The notes below the pieces were generated by a model. It ran no database searches. It was not told the DNA's origin and saw nothing but the letters and a program-made list of their open reading frames with translations. DNA of 64,000 bases, from contig JACOEL010000014.1 of NCBI GenBank assembly GCA_024998625.1, positions 52,714-116,713 of the forward strand. Direction: 5' to 3'. Source of the DNA: Nitrospira sp. Lineage in GTDB: Bacteria; Nitrospirota; Nitrospiria; Nitrospirales; Nitrospiraceae. Position numbers and translations under genes: made by a program. Of the stretch, positions 25,702 through 34,582 are shown one piece after another (position 1 is the first letter of the stretch; the number at the start of each line of letters is the position of its first letter).

Positions 25702-26835
25702 ATGACGTCCATTCCCAACGCGCTCTGTTTCGGTGATGGCTTGCCGGGGGCGGGTGCGCCTTGCCATGTCACGGTATCAGCCGATGGCCTGATCATGGTT
25801 CCGGTCGGGACCTCTCCGCTCGTTGAGGCGGCCATCGCGTTCACGGCCATGTCCGTTGAGGCGGGGGGCCTGGATCATGATCAGTTGGTGGTGTCGTGGG
25901 GAGTCGGCGCATCGGTCCGGACGCTGTATCTTAAGGATCCGGCATTGATCCTCGCGTTTCGTCACGCCGCGCCGTCTGTATTGATGGCGCACCTTGAACG
26001 GGCGGCCGAGCAGGTTCGGCGTGTGCGCCACAGCCATCGTGCCTTGTGGGGCAGTGCGGTGGGGGTGGTGGTCGGGCTGGGGTTGCTGTTGTGGTTCGGG
26101 GCGGATCTGATCGTCGAATGGGCGGTCGCCCGCATACCGGTCGAGTGGGAACAGAAGCTCGGCGAAACGGTCTACCAGGACTTCCTCTCCAAAGAACCGG
26201 TGATCAAGGAAGGCCCGGCTGTCAGCGCGGTGCAGGAAATGACCCAGCGCATGGCGGCCAAGATTCCCAACAACCCCTACACGTTCCAGGTGTCGGTGGT
26301 ACAGAGCCCGGTAGTGAACGCGTTTGCGTTGCCGGGGGGCTATGTGGTGGTGTTCACCGGCTTGATGAAGAAGGCAGAGAGCGGCGAAGAAGTGGCCGGA
26401 GTGTTGAGTCACGAGCTGAATCATGTGCTACAGCGGCATGGTATGGAACGCATCGTGAAGATGATGGGGTTAGCCGCGGTGGTGAGTATTCTCGTGGGAG
26501 ATCAGCAAGGTCTGATCGGGCTGGCCAGGCAACTGGGCTTGGAGCTGGCCACGTTGAAGTTCGGCCGTGAGCAAGAGACGGAAGCGGATGTCACCGGCAT
26601 TCGCCTCTTGTCCGATGCACGAATCGCCCCGGACGGCATGATCCGGTTTTTTGAACGTCTCTCGGAAAAAGACAAAGAACGTGTGGAGCTCTTCTCCTCT
26701 CACCCCATGAGCGCGGCCCGTGCCGAGCGGTTGAAAGCGGAACTGGCCGCATTGCCCAAGCAGACGCCCGAGCCGTTCACCTTCGAGTGGAAGGGTGTCC
26801 AGGATTCACTGGGCGTGTCCGAAGCGAAAAAATAG
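25702..26835 (+). CDS. M48-family zinc metalloprotease, membrane-anchored
   Basis: A 377-residue protein. The zinc-binding HELNH motif is at residues 237-241 (SHELNHVLQRHGMER), and the third ligand lies in ETEADVTGIRLLSDA. A transmembrane helix lies at about 117-136 (ALWGSAVGVVVGLGLLLWFG), so the protease domain faces the periplasm or the cytoplasm depending on topology. The first 100 residues are unrelated to M48 and unknown. Peptidases of this type (BepA/YcaL/Oma1-like) take part in envelope protein quality control. A convincing ATG starts at 25702. Confidence 0.9.
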   Translation: MTSIPNALCFGDGLPGAGAPCHVTVSADGLIMVPVGTSPLVEAAIAFTAMSVEAGGLDHDQLVVSWGVGASVRTLYLKDPALILAFRHAAPSVLMAHLERAAEQVRRVRHSHRALWGSAVGVVVGLGLLLWFGADLIVEWAVARIPVEWEQKLGETVYQDFLSKEPVIKEGPAVSAVQEMTQRMAAKIPNNPYTFQVSVVQSPVVNAFALPGGYVVVFTGLMKKAESGEEVAGVLSHELNHVLQRHGMERIVKMMGLAAVVSILVGDQQGLIGLARQLGLELATLKFGREQETEADVTGIRLLSDARIAPDGMIRFFERLSEKDKERVELFSSHPMSAARAERLKAELAALPKQTPEPFTFEWKGVQDSLGVSEAKK

Positions 26836-26849
26836 TCGTGGAGCTGCGG

Positions 26850-27335
26850 ATGCGGATCGGAGTGGTTTCGGATACGCATGGACTGTTCGATCGGGCGTTA
26901 CTCCGTCACTTTTCCGGGGTCGACCATATCCTCCACGCCGGCGATATCGGCAAGCGTGGCGTCATCGAGATGCTGACACAGATCGCTCCGGTCACAGCCG
27001 TATCCGGCAATGTGGATGGGTTCGAGTCGAGCGGGTTTCCGCTGGAGCAGGTGCTTGAATTGGCGGGATATCGGGTTGCCCTCTATCACCGGTTGTATCA
27101 AGGGAGGCGACTCACCCTCGAGGGGGCTGGCTTTTTATCGAGGATGCAGCCGGCGATTTGTGTCTACGGACATACTCACCAACCGAAGGCGGAATGGCAG
27201 GAGGGGATGCTGTTGTTCAATCCCGGGTCCGCCGGACCGAAACGGTTTCATCTGCCGCGCGCAGTGGGTCTGCTCGTGCTCGATGCCGGGACCATCGAGG
27301 CGCGGCACATTCTGCTGGCCGATCGGGCGGAGTGA
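26850..27335 (+). CDS. YfcE/MJ0936-type metallophosphoesterase
   Basis: A 161-residue calcineurin-like phosphoesterase. The metal ligands are visible as SDTHG (8-12), HAGDIG (D35), SGNVDG (N near 58) and YGHTHQP with a preceding loop. This family hydrolyses phosphodiesters with broad specificity. It starts 14 bases after the M48 gene; ATG 26850 gives the standard N-terminus MRIGVVSDTHG. A GTG at 26838 could also serve. Confidence 0.92.
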   Translation: MRIGVVSDTHGLFDRALLRHFSGVDHILHAGDIGKRGVIEMLTQIAPVTAVSGNVDGFESSGFPLEQVLELAGYRVALYHRLYQGRRLTLEGAGFLSRMQPAICVYGHTHQPKAEWQEGMLLFNPGSAGPKRFHLPRAVGLLVLDAGTIEARHILLADRAE

Positions 27336-27365
27336 GGTGCCCTGTCCGCTGGCAGGATTTTTTGC

Positions 27366-27394
27366 TCTACATGGTGGGGAGCGTTGGCTATAAT
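27366..27394 (+). promoter_or_regulatory. Probable sigma70 promoter of the DUF3015 gene
   Basis: A perfect -10 TATAAT at 27389-27394 is preceded, 17 bases upstream, by TCTACA (27366-27371), which matches four of six -35 positions. It lies about 60 bases before the start codon. Confidence 0.6.
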
Positions 27395-27456
27395 GAGCCG
27401 GTGATTTATGGGGGCTATCGGGCGGAGTCATTCACTTGCGTAAAGGAGGAGGACTT

Positions 27457-27966
27457 ATGCTGAGACAATTGATCGTTGCATTGGGTGTGGTGGCGGTGGC
27501 GTCCCAGGCCGGCGTGGCCATGGCAGCGAATCCTGATACCGGACCGGGTTGTGGTCTCGGGAAGCTGGCGTGGGCGGACTATAAGAATCAGAAGAACATT
27601 GCGCCACAGGTCATGATGGCCACGACCAACGGCACCTTCGGCAGCGGCACGTTCGGGATCAGTTCCGGGACGTCCGGGTGCACGAACGACGGGCAGGTAA
27701 TGGCGGATCAGAAGACCACCATGTTTGCGCTTCTGAACTTTGAGAATTTGACACAGGAGATGGCACAGGGCAAAGGTGAGCATTTGGCTTCCCTGGCGTC
27801 GCTCATGGGGATTCCGGATGAACAGCATCCGGCGTTTTTCGCGTTAACCCAGGAGCGCTATACGGCGCTCGTGCAGGACGGTGAAACCTCGTCGGTGGCG
27901 TTGGTGAAGACGCTGAATGACGCGGTGTCTAAGAGCCCTGTCCTCGCTCAAGCAATCAGCCGCTAA
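27457..27966 (+). CDS. DUF3015-family exported protein
   Basis: A 169-residue protein with a signal peptide (about 1-23, cleavage after AMA). The mature part begins NPDTGPGCGLGKLAWADYKNQKN, followed by a Gly/Thr/Ser-rich segment (TNGTFGSGTFGISSGTSGC), the typical DUF3015 pattern with two cysteines. The role is unknown. AAAGGAGGAGG precedes the ATG with good spacing. The stop TAA overlaps the ATG of the DUF4105 gene by one base, so the two are coupled; these families often occur side by side. Confidence 0.9.
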   Translation: MLRQLIVALGVVAVASQAGVAMAANPDTGPGCGLGKLAWADYKNQKNIAPQVMMATTNGTFGSGTFGISSGTSGCTNDGQVMADQKTTMFALLNFENLTQEMAQGKGEHLASLASLMGIPDEQHPAFFALTQERYTALVQDGETSSVALVKTLNDAVSKSPVLAQAISR

Positions 27967-29924
27967 TGATGCCAGGGCTCCGGTCATCGGCCGGAGCCCT
28001 GTTCGCTTCTCTGCTTCTCATCTTGTCCATCCTCTTTCCTCTGTTAGCCATTCTTTTGCTCGCGACTTCTGTCGCGGCGGAAGATCTGTCCGCGCCGTAT
28101 TTCACGCAACTCCTTCAACAGGCACGCCAGGCGAGGTTGGCCGATGCGCGCGAATGGCATCTTCTGCTGCACTATCGCGCCAATTTGTTCGGTGGCTACA
28201 CGAGTGAGCAGGACGACCCCGGGTTCTTTCTCGCGCCGGAGGGAAAAACCGATCCCCAGGCAGAACTCGATGCGACGCTAAGACAGTTTTTTTCATCCGA
28301 CTTGGTCGGTCGGTCCAAACAACCGGCTCAGTGCGCGTTTGTCGCGCGGTACGCCTGGCTGATGGAACAACTGCGATTCGACCCGATTCAACTCCCACCC
28401 ATGCGGTGCGAACGGTTCGAACGATGGATCGAGGAGTTTCAGGCTCGATCCATCACGCTCGTGTTCCCGTCGGCCTTCATGAACAATCCGGCATCCATGT
28501 TCGGCCACACGTTGTTACGTATCGATCAGGAAGGGCAGACGCCGCACACCCGTATTCTGGCCTATACTATCAACTATGCCGCCGATGTGCCGCCCGAGGA
28601 AGGTCTCGCGTATCCCGTGCGCGGAATTTTCGGCGGCTATCGAGGATATTTTTCCACCATTCCTTATTACCTCAAGGTGCAGGAATATCGGGACATCGAA
28701 AACCGCGATATCTGGGAGTATCGGCTGAATTTTGACCATCGGCAGATCCGCCGGCTCCTCATGCACGCTTGGGAACTTGGGAACGCGTCGTTTGACTATT
28801 TTTTCTTCAAGGAAAATTGTTCGTACCACCTGCTGTCGTTGCTGGAATACGCGGACCCTTCTCTGCGCCTCACCGATCAGTTTCGCTTCTGGACTGTGCC
28901 TGCCGACACTGTGCGTGTGCTTGCGGCCCAGCCGGGCCTTGTGGCGGACATCGCATTTCGTCCCTCCCGCGTGACACTCATCCGCCGGAAGCGCGAACAC
29001 CTGTCGGAATCTGAGCAGGGGCTGGTGAAGCGATTGGTGCAGGATGCGTCTGCTGCACAGTCGGAAGACGTTCGGAACCTGCCGCTCTCCAGGCAGGCGT
29101 TCGTCCTGGATGTTGCGTCCGACTATGTTCGGTATAGGGCTGAGCGCGACGAGTCGCAGGCCGCGACGGCGCGAGACCACAACCGACAGATCCTGACCGC
29201 CCGGAGCCTCTTGCGGATCCCGTCAGAAGATCTCACGATTCTCCCCTTCGCCACGCAGCCGGAGTCGGGGCACAAGACATCTCGCGCAAGCCTGGGTGGA
29301 GGCTGGCGCAATAACGACACCTTCGAAGAGATCACGGTGCGGGCCGGGTACCACGATCTGCTTGATCCGGAGCCTGGATACACGCCGGATGCGCAGATCG
29401 AACTCGGTTCGCTCAGCCTGCGTCATTACAACCGGGCCGACCAGACGCGGATTGAACGGGCGACTCTGATGAATGTGTTATCGCTCTCGCCGATTGATAG
29501 TTTGTTTCATGCGCCGTCGTGGAAATTAAACGTAGGCATGCAGACGATCAGCCATCGCGGATGCCAGTTGTGCAGCAACTGGAATTTCAATGGCGGCATC
29601 GGAGCGTCTGCAGAAACTCATATGCTCCGCCGCGAGGTGTGGTTTGCGTTTGCCGAGGTGGAGGGGAATTACAGCCGAGCCTATGAGGAGCGGCATCGGG
29701 TCGGCGGCGGAGCGTCTGTCGGCTTGTATGCTGATCTGGCCGCGCGGTGGCGGCTGTTGGCCTCGACCGGTTACTTGCGGTACGCGTTGGGGGAGAAGTC
29801 CGACGATGTGCGTTGGTCGGTGGGGCAGCGGTATACGCTCGCGCAGGATTGGGCGCTTCGTCTGGAGTACAGTCACCGCGATCACGACAACGATGTGCTG
29901 TTCACCGTGCAGGCGTTCTTTTAG
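27966..29924 (+). CDS. DUF4105-family membrane/periplasmic protein
   Basis: A 652-residue protein with a signal or anchor helix near the N-terminus (about 8-38). The DUF4105 core (about 155-330) reads LVFPSAFMNNPASMFGHTLLRID, then YFFFKENCSYHLLSLLEYADPSLR. The conserved H and C residues (GHTLLRID, ENCSYHLL) recall an NlpC/P60-like papain-fold active site, so a peptidase or amidase role is possible but unproven. The C-terminal 200 residues look like outer-membrane beta strands (YSHRDHDNDVLFTVQAFF ends in F). The ATG overlaps the DUF3015 stop. Confidence 0.88.
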   Translation: MMPGLRSSAGALFASLLLILSILFPLLAILLLATSVAAEDLSAPYFTQLLQQARQARLADAREWHLLLHYRANLFGGYTSEQDDPGFFLAPEGKTDPQAELDATLRQFFSSDLVGRSKQPAQCAFVARYAWLMEQLRFDPIQLPPMRCERFERWIEEFQARSITLVFPSAFMNNPASMFGHTLLRIDQEGQTPHTRILAYTINYAADVPPEEGLAYPVRGIFGGYRGYFSTIPYYLKVQEYRDIENRDIWEYRLNFDHRQIRRLLMHAWELGNASFDYFFFKENCSYHLLSLLEYADPSLRLTDQFRFWTVPADTVRVLAAQPGLVADIAFRPSRVTLIRRKREHLSESEQGLVKRLVQDASAAQSEDVRNLPLSRQAFVLDVASDYVRYRAERDESQAATARDHNRQILTARSLLRIPSEDLTILPFATQPESGHKTSRASLGGGWRNNDTFEEITVRAGYHDLLDPEPGYTPDAQIELGSLSLRHYNRADQTRIERATLMNVLSLSPIDSLFHAPSWKLNVGMQTISHRGCQLCSNWNFNGGIGASAETHMLRREVWFAFAEVEGNYSRAYEERHRVGGGASVGLYADLAARWRLLASTGYLRYALGEKSDDVRWSVGQRYTLAQDWALRLEYSHRDHDNDVLFTVQAFF

Positions 29925-30158
29925 CCCGCCTCCCCGCAGGCCTGACATTACGGAACGGGCGTGGATCACGCTGTTTCCGTTCAACCTTGGCGGCCAGGCG
30001 TGACGCCGCGTTCCGGTGCGGGTGGCACTGTGAATAAGAATGTGTACCCATTCGCTGAGTACAAATACGTCGGCTCCGCGTATGACTGGAAGGGGCCGTA
30101 TGGCCCTAGGGTTTGTACGGCTGAGTGCGCAGACGCTGCGCGTGAACCGGCTTTGCGA

Positions 30159-30187
30159 TTGACAAGCCTGGAGAGGTTACCTATACT
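30159..30187 (+). promoter_or_regulatory. Strong sigma70 promoter of the TRL lipoprotein gene
   Basis: A perfect TTGACA (30159-30164) and TATACT (30182-30187) are separated by exactly 17 bases, about 65 bases before the ATG at 30253. The 230 bases before it (29925-30158) hold no gene. This is the best consensus promoter in the window. Confidence 0.85.
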
Positions 30188-30252
30188 CCCGCCACGTAGA
30201 GCCGCCAAAGTAGGTGGGCACCATCAACCGCTAACCTCGAGAGGGAGGACTT

Positions 30253-30579
30253 ATGAAGAAGGTGACCGTGTTGTTTTCTCTGAGCCTGATCAGCGCAGCG
30301 TATCTCAGCCTCACCGGTTGTCAGATCGTGGCGTCTCCGATGGCGGGTGTAATCTACAATGAAACCAAGTACGGCGACGTGGCCACGACCCACACCAGCG
30401 CAACCAAGGAAGGCAAGGCCTGCGGCCAGTCGATCCTCGGTTGGGTTGCAACGGGTGATGCCAGCGTCTCGGCGGCGAAAGCGGCTGGCGGGATCACCAC
30501 GGTGGCTTCCGTTGATCACTCGGCGAAGAACATTCTCGGCATCCTTGGCGAATGGTGCACCATCGTTAAGGGCAGCTGA
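30253..30579 (+). CDS. TRL-like family lipoprotein
   Basis: A 108-residue lipoprotein: signal MKKVTVLFSLSLISAAYLSLTGC with the lipobox cysteine at residue 23. The mature part shows the TRL pattern: GVIYNETKYG, then GKACGQSILGWVATGDASVSAAKAAGGI, VDHSAKNILGILGEWCTIV. It has its own consensus promoter and a strong terminator, so it is a monocistronic, probably highly expressed gene. GAGGGAGGA precedes the ATG. Function unknown. Confidence 0.9.
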   Translation: MKKVTVLFSLSLISAAYLSLTGCQIVASPMAGVIYNETKYGDVATTHTSATKEGKACGQSILGWVATGDASVSAAKAAGGITTVASVDHSAKNILGILGEWCTIVKGS

Positions 30580-30601
30580 TCCCGTTCGTTATCCCTCTGA
30601 G

Positions 30602-30639
30602 AAAGGGTCTTCGGGACATGTTCCCGAAGACCCTTTTTT
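30602..30639 (+). terminator. Rho-independent terminator of the TRL lipoprotein gene
   Basis: A perfect 15-bp stem (30602-30616 with 30622-30636) with a 5-base loop, followed by a T run. It ends 44 bases before the next start codon. Confidence 0.95.
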
Positions 30640-30683
30640 CTTTCTTCGTTCAGTGGCCTCCTACATGCTACGGTACGACGCGT

Positions 30684-31316
30684 ATGAGGCTCCCCATCGT
30701 CTTGTGTCTCCTGTGGAGTTCCCTGTGGCATCCACTTACAGCCGGCAGCGCTGAATTCGGCGAAATCGATCTGGGCGGATACGTGCTGGGGAGTTGGCCG
30801 AGGGACCAGAGCCTGTTCAACCAGGGCGCTACGGTGCCGGCTTCAATCCAACATGGGTTCGGCGCCGGGCTGAAAATCGGCCTCTTTCCCCATGCTACAC
30901 GACGGATGCTCGGGATCGAGATTGATTCGTACGGGCATGGTGGCGCACTCTCCTTCCCGAATACGGCGAACGGTCGCAACAACGGGACGGGGCGCTCAAG
31001 CTTGCTGGTGCTGAATACCATGGTCAATCTGGTGCTCCGGTATCCGGGCGAGGTGGTGACGCCGTACATCGGGATCGGTGGCGGCTGGTCGCATGGGATG
31101 TTGCTCAATCCCAATATCATCGGACGGGCCGATAAGGATTTCGAGTCCGCGCGCGCATTCGGTCATCAGTGCCTGGCGGGGGCTCAAGTCATGGTGAGTC
31201 CGACGGTCTATGTCTTCGGAGAGTATCGCTACTTTTCCGCCGATTACCATTGGGACGACCTCGCGGTAGATTTTCGTGTTCACTATGGAGTGGTCGGGGT
31301 TGGGCTGCGGTTCTAA
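30684..31316 (+). CDS. Outer-membrane beta-barrel protein (OmpA/OmpW-like fold)
   Basis: A 210-residue exported protein: signal peptide MRLPIVLCLLWSSLWHPLTAGSA, then alternating strands typical of an 8-stranded barrel (GAGLKIGLFPHATRRMLGIEIDSYG, VTPYIGIGGGWSHG, VYVFGEYRYFSADYHWDDL). The C-terminus ends in VGLRF with the terminal Phe of outer-membrane proteins. The frame opens at 30618 inside the terminator, but the ATG at 30684 gives the signal peptide. It may be co-transcribed with the downstream hydrolase (6-base gap). Confidence 0.82.
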   Translation: MRLPIVLCLLWSSLWHPLTAGSAEFGEIDLGGYVLGSWPRDQSLFNQGATVPASIQHGFGAGLKIGLFPHATRRMLGIEIDSYGHGGALSFPNTANGRNNGTGRSSLLVLNTMVNLVLRYPGEVVTPYIGIGGGWSHGMLLNPNIIGRADKDFESARAFGHQCLAGAQVMVSPTVYVFGEYRYFSADYHWDDLAVDFRVHYGVVGVGLRF

Positions 31317-31322
31317 GCTGCC

Positions 31323-32084
31323 ATGAGTCTGCTCGATCAATTCTTTGTCTATCATCCGGAACCGTGGAAAGAGGGCGATTGGTCCGCGGCCGGCGGTGTG
31401 CCGTTGGAGGATGCCTGGTTTCAGGCTACTGATGGGACGAAGCTGTTCGGTTGGTATGCAGAGCAGTCTGCTGCTTCTCCGGTGCTGCTGTGGTGTCACG
31501 GCAATGCCGGCAATATGGTCCATCGGTTGGACAATCTCCGTGCCCTGTATCGGTTGGGGCTCTCGGTGTTCCTCTTCGACTATCGGGGATATGGGAAGAG
31601 CCAGGGGCGGCCGTCTGAAGAGGGGCTCTATCAGGATGCGATCGGGGCCTATGACTATCTCACGCGCATTCGTCGAATCAGGCCGGAACGTCTGGTGGTT
31701 TTTGGCCGCTCCTTGGGCGGCGCGGTGGCGGGGGAACTGGCGACGCAGCGGCCTGCCATGGGGCTGTTGCTGGAGTCCTGCTTCCCTTCGATCGAAGCCG
31801 TGGCCCGCCACCATTATATGGGTTTGCCGCTGCACTGGCTGCTGGGAGCCTCGTTTCGACTGGAGGATCGGCTCCCACATCTGTCATTGCCCAAGCTGTT
31901 CGTGCACGGAGATCGTGACGACATCATTCCCATCGAACTGGGCCAACAGGCATACGCTGCAGCGAAATCACCCAAGGAGTTCTACGTTGTTCGAGGTGCC
32001 GATCACAACGATGTGCCCTCGGTCGGCGGGTGGGCCTATTTTTCCAAACTGTCCGCTTTCATTGCCGCTGCGCTCGGTCGCTGA
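31323..32084 (+). CDS. Alpha/beta hydrolase, ABHD13/ABHD17-like
   Basis: A 253-residue serine hydrolase. The oxyanion HGNAGN region (WCHGNAGNMVHRLDN), the nucleophile elbow GRSLGG, the acid in HGDRDDIIP and the histidine in GADHNDV form a complete triad. FDYRGYGKSQGRPSEEGLYQDA is typical of the family. The substrate is unknown; related bacterial proteins are esterases or peptidases. No signal peptide is seen. A 6-base gap to the barrel gene suggests one transcript. Confidence 0.88.
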   Translation: MSLLDQFFVYHPEPWKEGDWSAAGGVPLEDAWFQATDGTKLFGWYAEQSAASPVLLWCHGNAGNMVHRLDNLRALYRLGLSVFLFDYRGYGKSQGRPSEEGLYQDAIGAYDYLTRIRRIRPERLVVFGRSLGGAVAGELATQRPAMGLLLESCFPSIEAVARHHYMGLPLHWLLGASFRLEDRLPHLSLPKLFVHGDRDDIIPIELGQQAYAAAKSPKEFYVVRGADHNDVPSVGGWAYFSKLSAFIAAALGR

Positions 32085-32307
32085 GGTCGTGAGAAACGCT
32101 CCGCACCGTCTGCGTTTTTTCTGGTCAAGATCGGCTCGCTTGGTAAGATGCGATGGAGCGATCGCGTGCTCGGCCGTGAGGTCGGCATGAGACCTCGTCA
32201 TCATCTGGCAGCTGTCCGTATATTCTGCTAGAGTGCGTCCGCTTGCCGCGCCGGATCGGTGCGGTGGTTGAGTCGAATCGGGCATGATGGGCCCTCGGTG
32301 AGGAGGC

Positions 32308-33288
32308 ATGGTGCATCGGACAGGGGGGAACGCGAGAAGGTTCGTGGAGGCGGTGTTTGCAGTCGCGGTCTTGATGGTGGTGGGATGTGCCGGCGGGCCG
32401 TCTTCAACCACTCTGAATACAAGTGTCGGGGGTGAATCCGCCGCACGAGCGGAGTCTCGAGTCGAGGGGGCAAAACCAGTTCAGGTCGCTGCCGCCCCAG
32501 CCGTCTCGTCCAATGGGATTTTGGTGGCGAATAAGAACGCTCCGCCTGCGGCTACGGAACCGACTGTCGAACCGGCTGAAGATCCGTTTTACGATCCGTT
32601 TGCCAGGAGCGACGAGCCTGCGGGGGGGGAAGAATATGACCCCTGGGAGCCGCTCAATACGAAAGTGTTCGAGTTCAACCGGCAAGTGGACCGCTGGGTT
32701 CTCAAGCCGGCTGCGCAGGGGTATAACGCGGTGGTGCCTAACCCGGTGCAGATCGGGATCAGTAACCTGTTTTACAACATCCGCTTTCCGTCCCGACTGA
32801 TCAACAATCTCGTCCAGGGTAAATTATCCGGTGCCGGCACCGAGGTCGGCCGGTTCCTCCTGAACAGCACCTTCGGATTGGGGGGACTGGTCGATGTCGC
32901 GAAGTATATGAACATCACGACGCCGGAGGAGGATACCGGACAGACATTGGGGTATTACGGCATGAAGCCGGGACCCTATGTGGTGTTACCGTTTTTGCCT
33001 CCGTTTACCCTACGGGACCTCGTCGGGTATGTCGGAGATATCGCCCTGAATCCGATCAACTGGATGGTGTTTCCCATTATCGAGGTTGACGGCATTCCTT
33101 CATTGGTCGCCCATCACAATCGGACGACCTCGTCCATCGCGCAGATCGGCGGTCGCGTCGAAGAAATTCTGAACGATCGCTCGTTGAATCTGGAGAAATT
33201 TCAGGGGGTCGAGGAAGCGACGCTCGATCTCTATACGGCCGTCAAAAATGCGTACATCCAAAAGCGGCGGAATCAGATCCGGGAATAA
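32308..33288 (+). CDS. mlaA: MlaA (VacJ) outer-membrane lipoprotein
   Basis: Component of the Mla system that removes misplaced phospholipids from the outer leaflet of the outer membrane. The 326-residue product has a signal and lipobox (AVAVLMVVGCAGG) and a low-complexity linker to about residue 108. The MlaA domain follows: YDPWEPLNTKVFEFNRQVDRWVLKP, NLFYNIRFPSRLINNLVQGK, EVGRFLLNSTFGLGGLVDVAK, EDTGQTLGYYGMKPGPYVVLPFL. No mlaBCDEF genes lie in the window. AGGAGG sits very close to the ATG at 32308, so the GTG at 32311 may be the real start. Confidence 0.95.
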   Translation: MVHRTGGNARRFVEAVFAVAVLMVVGCAGGPSSTTLNTSVGGESAARAESRVEGAKPVQVAAAPAVSSNGILVANKNAPPAATEPTVEPAEDPFYDPFARSDEPAGGEEYDPWEPLNTKVFEFNRQVDRWVLKPAAQGYNAVVPNPVQIGISNLFYNIRFPSRLINNLVQGKLSGAGTEVGRFLLNSTFGLGGLVDVAKYMNITTPEEDTGQTLGYYGMKPGPYVVLPFLPPFTLRDLVGYVGDIALNPINWMVFPIIEVDGIPSLVAHHNRTTSSIAQIGGRVEEILNDRSLNLEKFQGVEEATLDLYTAVKNAYIQKRRNQIRE

Positions 33289-33292
33289 CGCG

Positions 33293-34483
33293 TTACCCAA
33301 TTACCTTCAGATCGTGGCCCACTTTGGCGAAGGCGGCGACGGCCCGCTCAAGTTGTGGGCGGGTGTGGGCCGCAGACAGCTGCAGGCGAATGCGGGCCTG
33401 CCCTTTCGGCACGACCGGATAGCTGAATCCCACCACGTAGATCCCTTCCTGTAGCAGGCGGTCGGCCATCTGCGTTGCGACCGTCGCCTCCCCCAGCATG
33501 ACTGGAATGATGGGATGGGTGCCGGGCACAAGGGTGAAGCCAAGAGCGATCAGCTGCCCCCGGAGCCAGTGGGCCTGCTCCAGCAAGGTTTGGCGCAGGT
33601 CGTCGCCTCGTTCCACCAACTCAATGGCTTTCAGTGCCGCTGCGGCAATCACCGGTGGCAGACTATTTGAGAAGAGGTAGGGCCGGGAACGTTGTCGTAA
33701 GAGCTCGATCACTTCTTTCCTGCCGGTAGTAAATCCACCGGTTGCGCCGCCCAGCGCCTTGCCAAGGGTGCTCGTGACGAGGTCGATCCGCCCGGCGACT
33801 CCGAAATGGTCCGGGGTGCCGCGCCCGCCTTTTCCCAACACGCCGGTGGCATGACTGTCGTCGACGACCACGGCAGCATCGTATCGATCGGCTAGCTCCA
33901 CAATGCGGTCCAGCTTCGCCAGATCGCCGTCCATTGAAAACACCCCGTCGGTCACGATCATGCGCACGCGGCTCGATGCTGATTCCACCAGTCGTGTTTC
34001 CAGCTCGGCCATGTCGGCATGGGCATAGCGCAGACGGGCGGCTTTGCAGAGCCGTATACCGTCGATCAGGCTCGCGTGGTTCAAGGCATCGCTGATAATG
34101 GTATCCCGCTCGTCGAGCAAGGTTTCGAACAGTCCGCCGTTGGCGTCGAAGCAGGAGCTATAGAGGATGGTGTCCGCAGTGCCTAAGAAGGTGCTGATCG
34201 CTTGTTCGAGGGTTTTGTGCAGTTGTTGCGTTCCGCAGATGAATCGTACGGAAGCCATGCCATAACCGAATTCTCTGAGTCCGTCGGCGGCCGCCTGCCT
34301 CACATCCGGATGATTCGCCAACCCGAGGTAGTTGTTTGCGCAGAGATTAATCACTTCGCCCTGCGCGACGCGAATCTCCGTGCTCTGTGGGCTCAGAATC
34401 TGTCGCTCGGTTTTGTAGAGCCCGGCTGCGCGGATTTCCGCTAACTGTTGCTCGACGGCTTGTTTGAGCGAAGTGTACGCCAT
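33293..34483 (-). CDS. kbl: Glycine C-acetyltransferase (2-amino-3-ketobutyrate CoA ligase)
   Basis: PLP enzyme that splits 2-amino-3-oxobutyrate with CoA into glycine and acetyl-CoA, the second step of threonine catabolism. It has [13 protein letters not shown], the PLP-stacking region and [18 protein letters not shown], with the Schiff-base lysine in [15 protein letters not shown] and the C-terminal [11 protein letters not shown]. The start is set at the ATG giving [13 protein letters not shown], which matches family length (396 residues); a GTG at 34525 would add 14 unconserved residues. It lies downstream of tdh on the same strand, a functional pair. Confidence 0.94.
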   Translation of the reverse strand: MAYTSLKQAVEQQLAEIRAAGLYKTERQILSPQSTEIRVAQGEVINLCANNYLGLANHPDVRQAAADGLREFGYGMASVRFICGTQQLHKTLEQAISTFLGTADTILYSSCFDANGGLFETLLDERDTIISDALNHASLIDGIRLCKAARLRYAHADMAELETRLVESASSRVRMIVTDGVFSMDGDLAKLDRIVELADRYDAAVVVDDSHATGVLGKGGRGTPDHFGVAGRIDLVTSTLGKALGGATGGFTTGRKEVIELLRQRSRPYLFSNSLPPVIAAAALKAIELVERGDDLRQTLLEQAHWLRGQLIALGFTLVPGTHPIIPVMLGEATVATQMADRLLQEGIYVVGFSYPVVPKGQARIRLQLSAAHTRPQLERAVAAFAKVGHDLKVIG

Positions 34484-34582
34484 GATGTTTGCGAAAGGTG
34501 AAAGGGAAGACGTCGACTGTGACACGTCAGGTGTGAGCCATAAAGAGACGTGCGTTCACGCCTGTCCCCTCACCCGTGTCTG

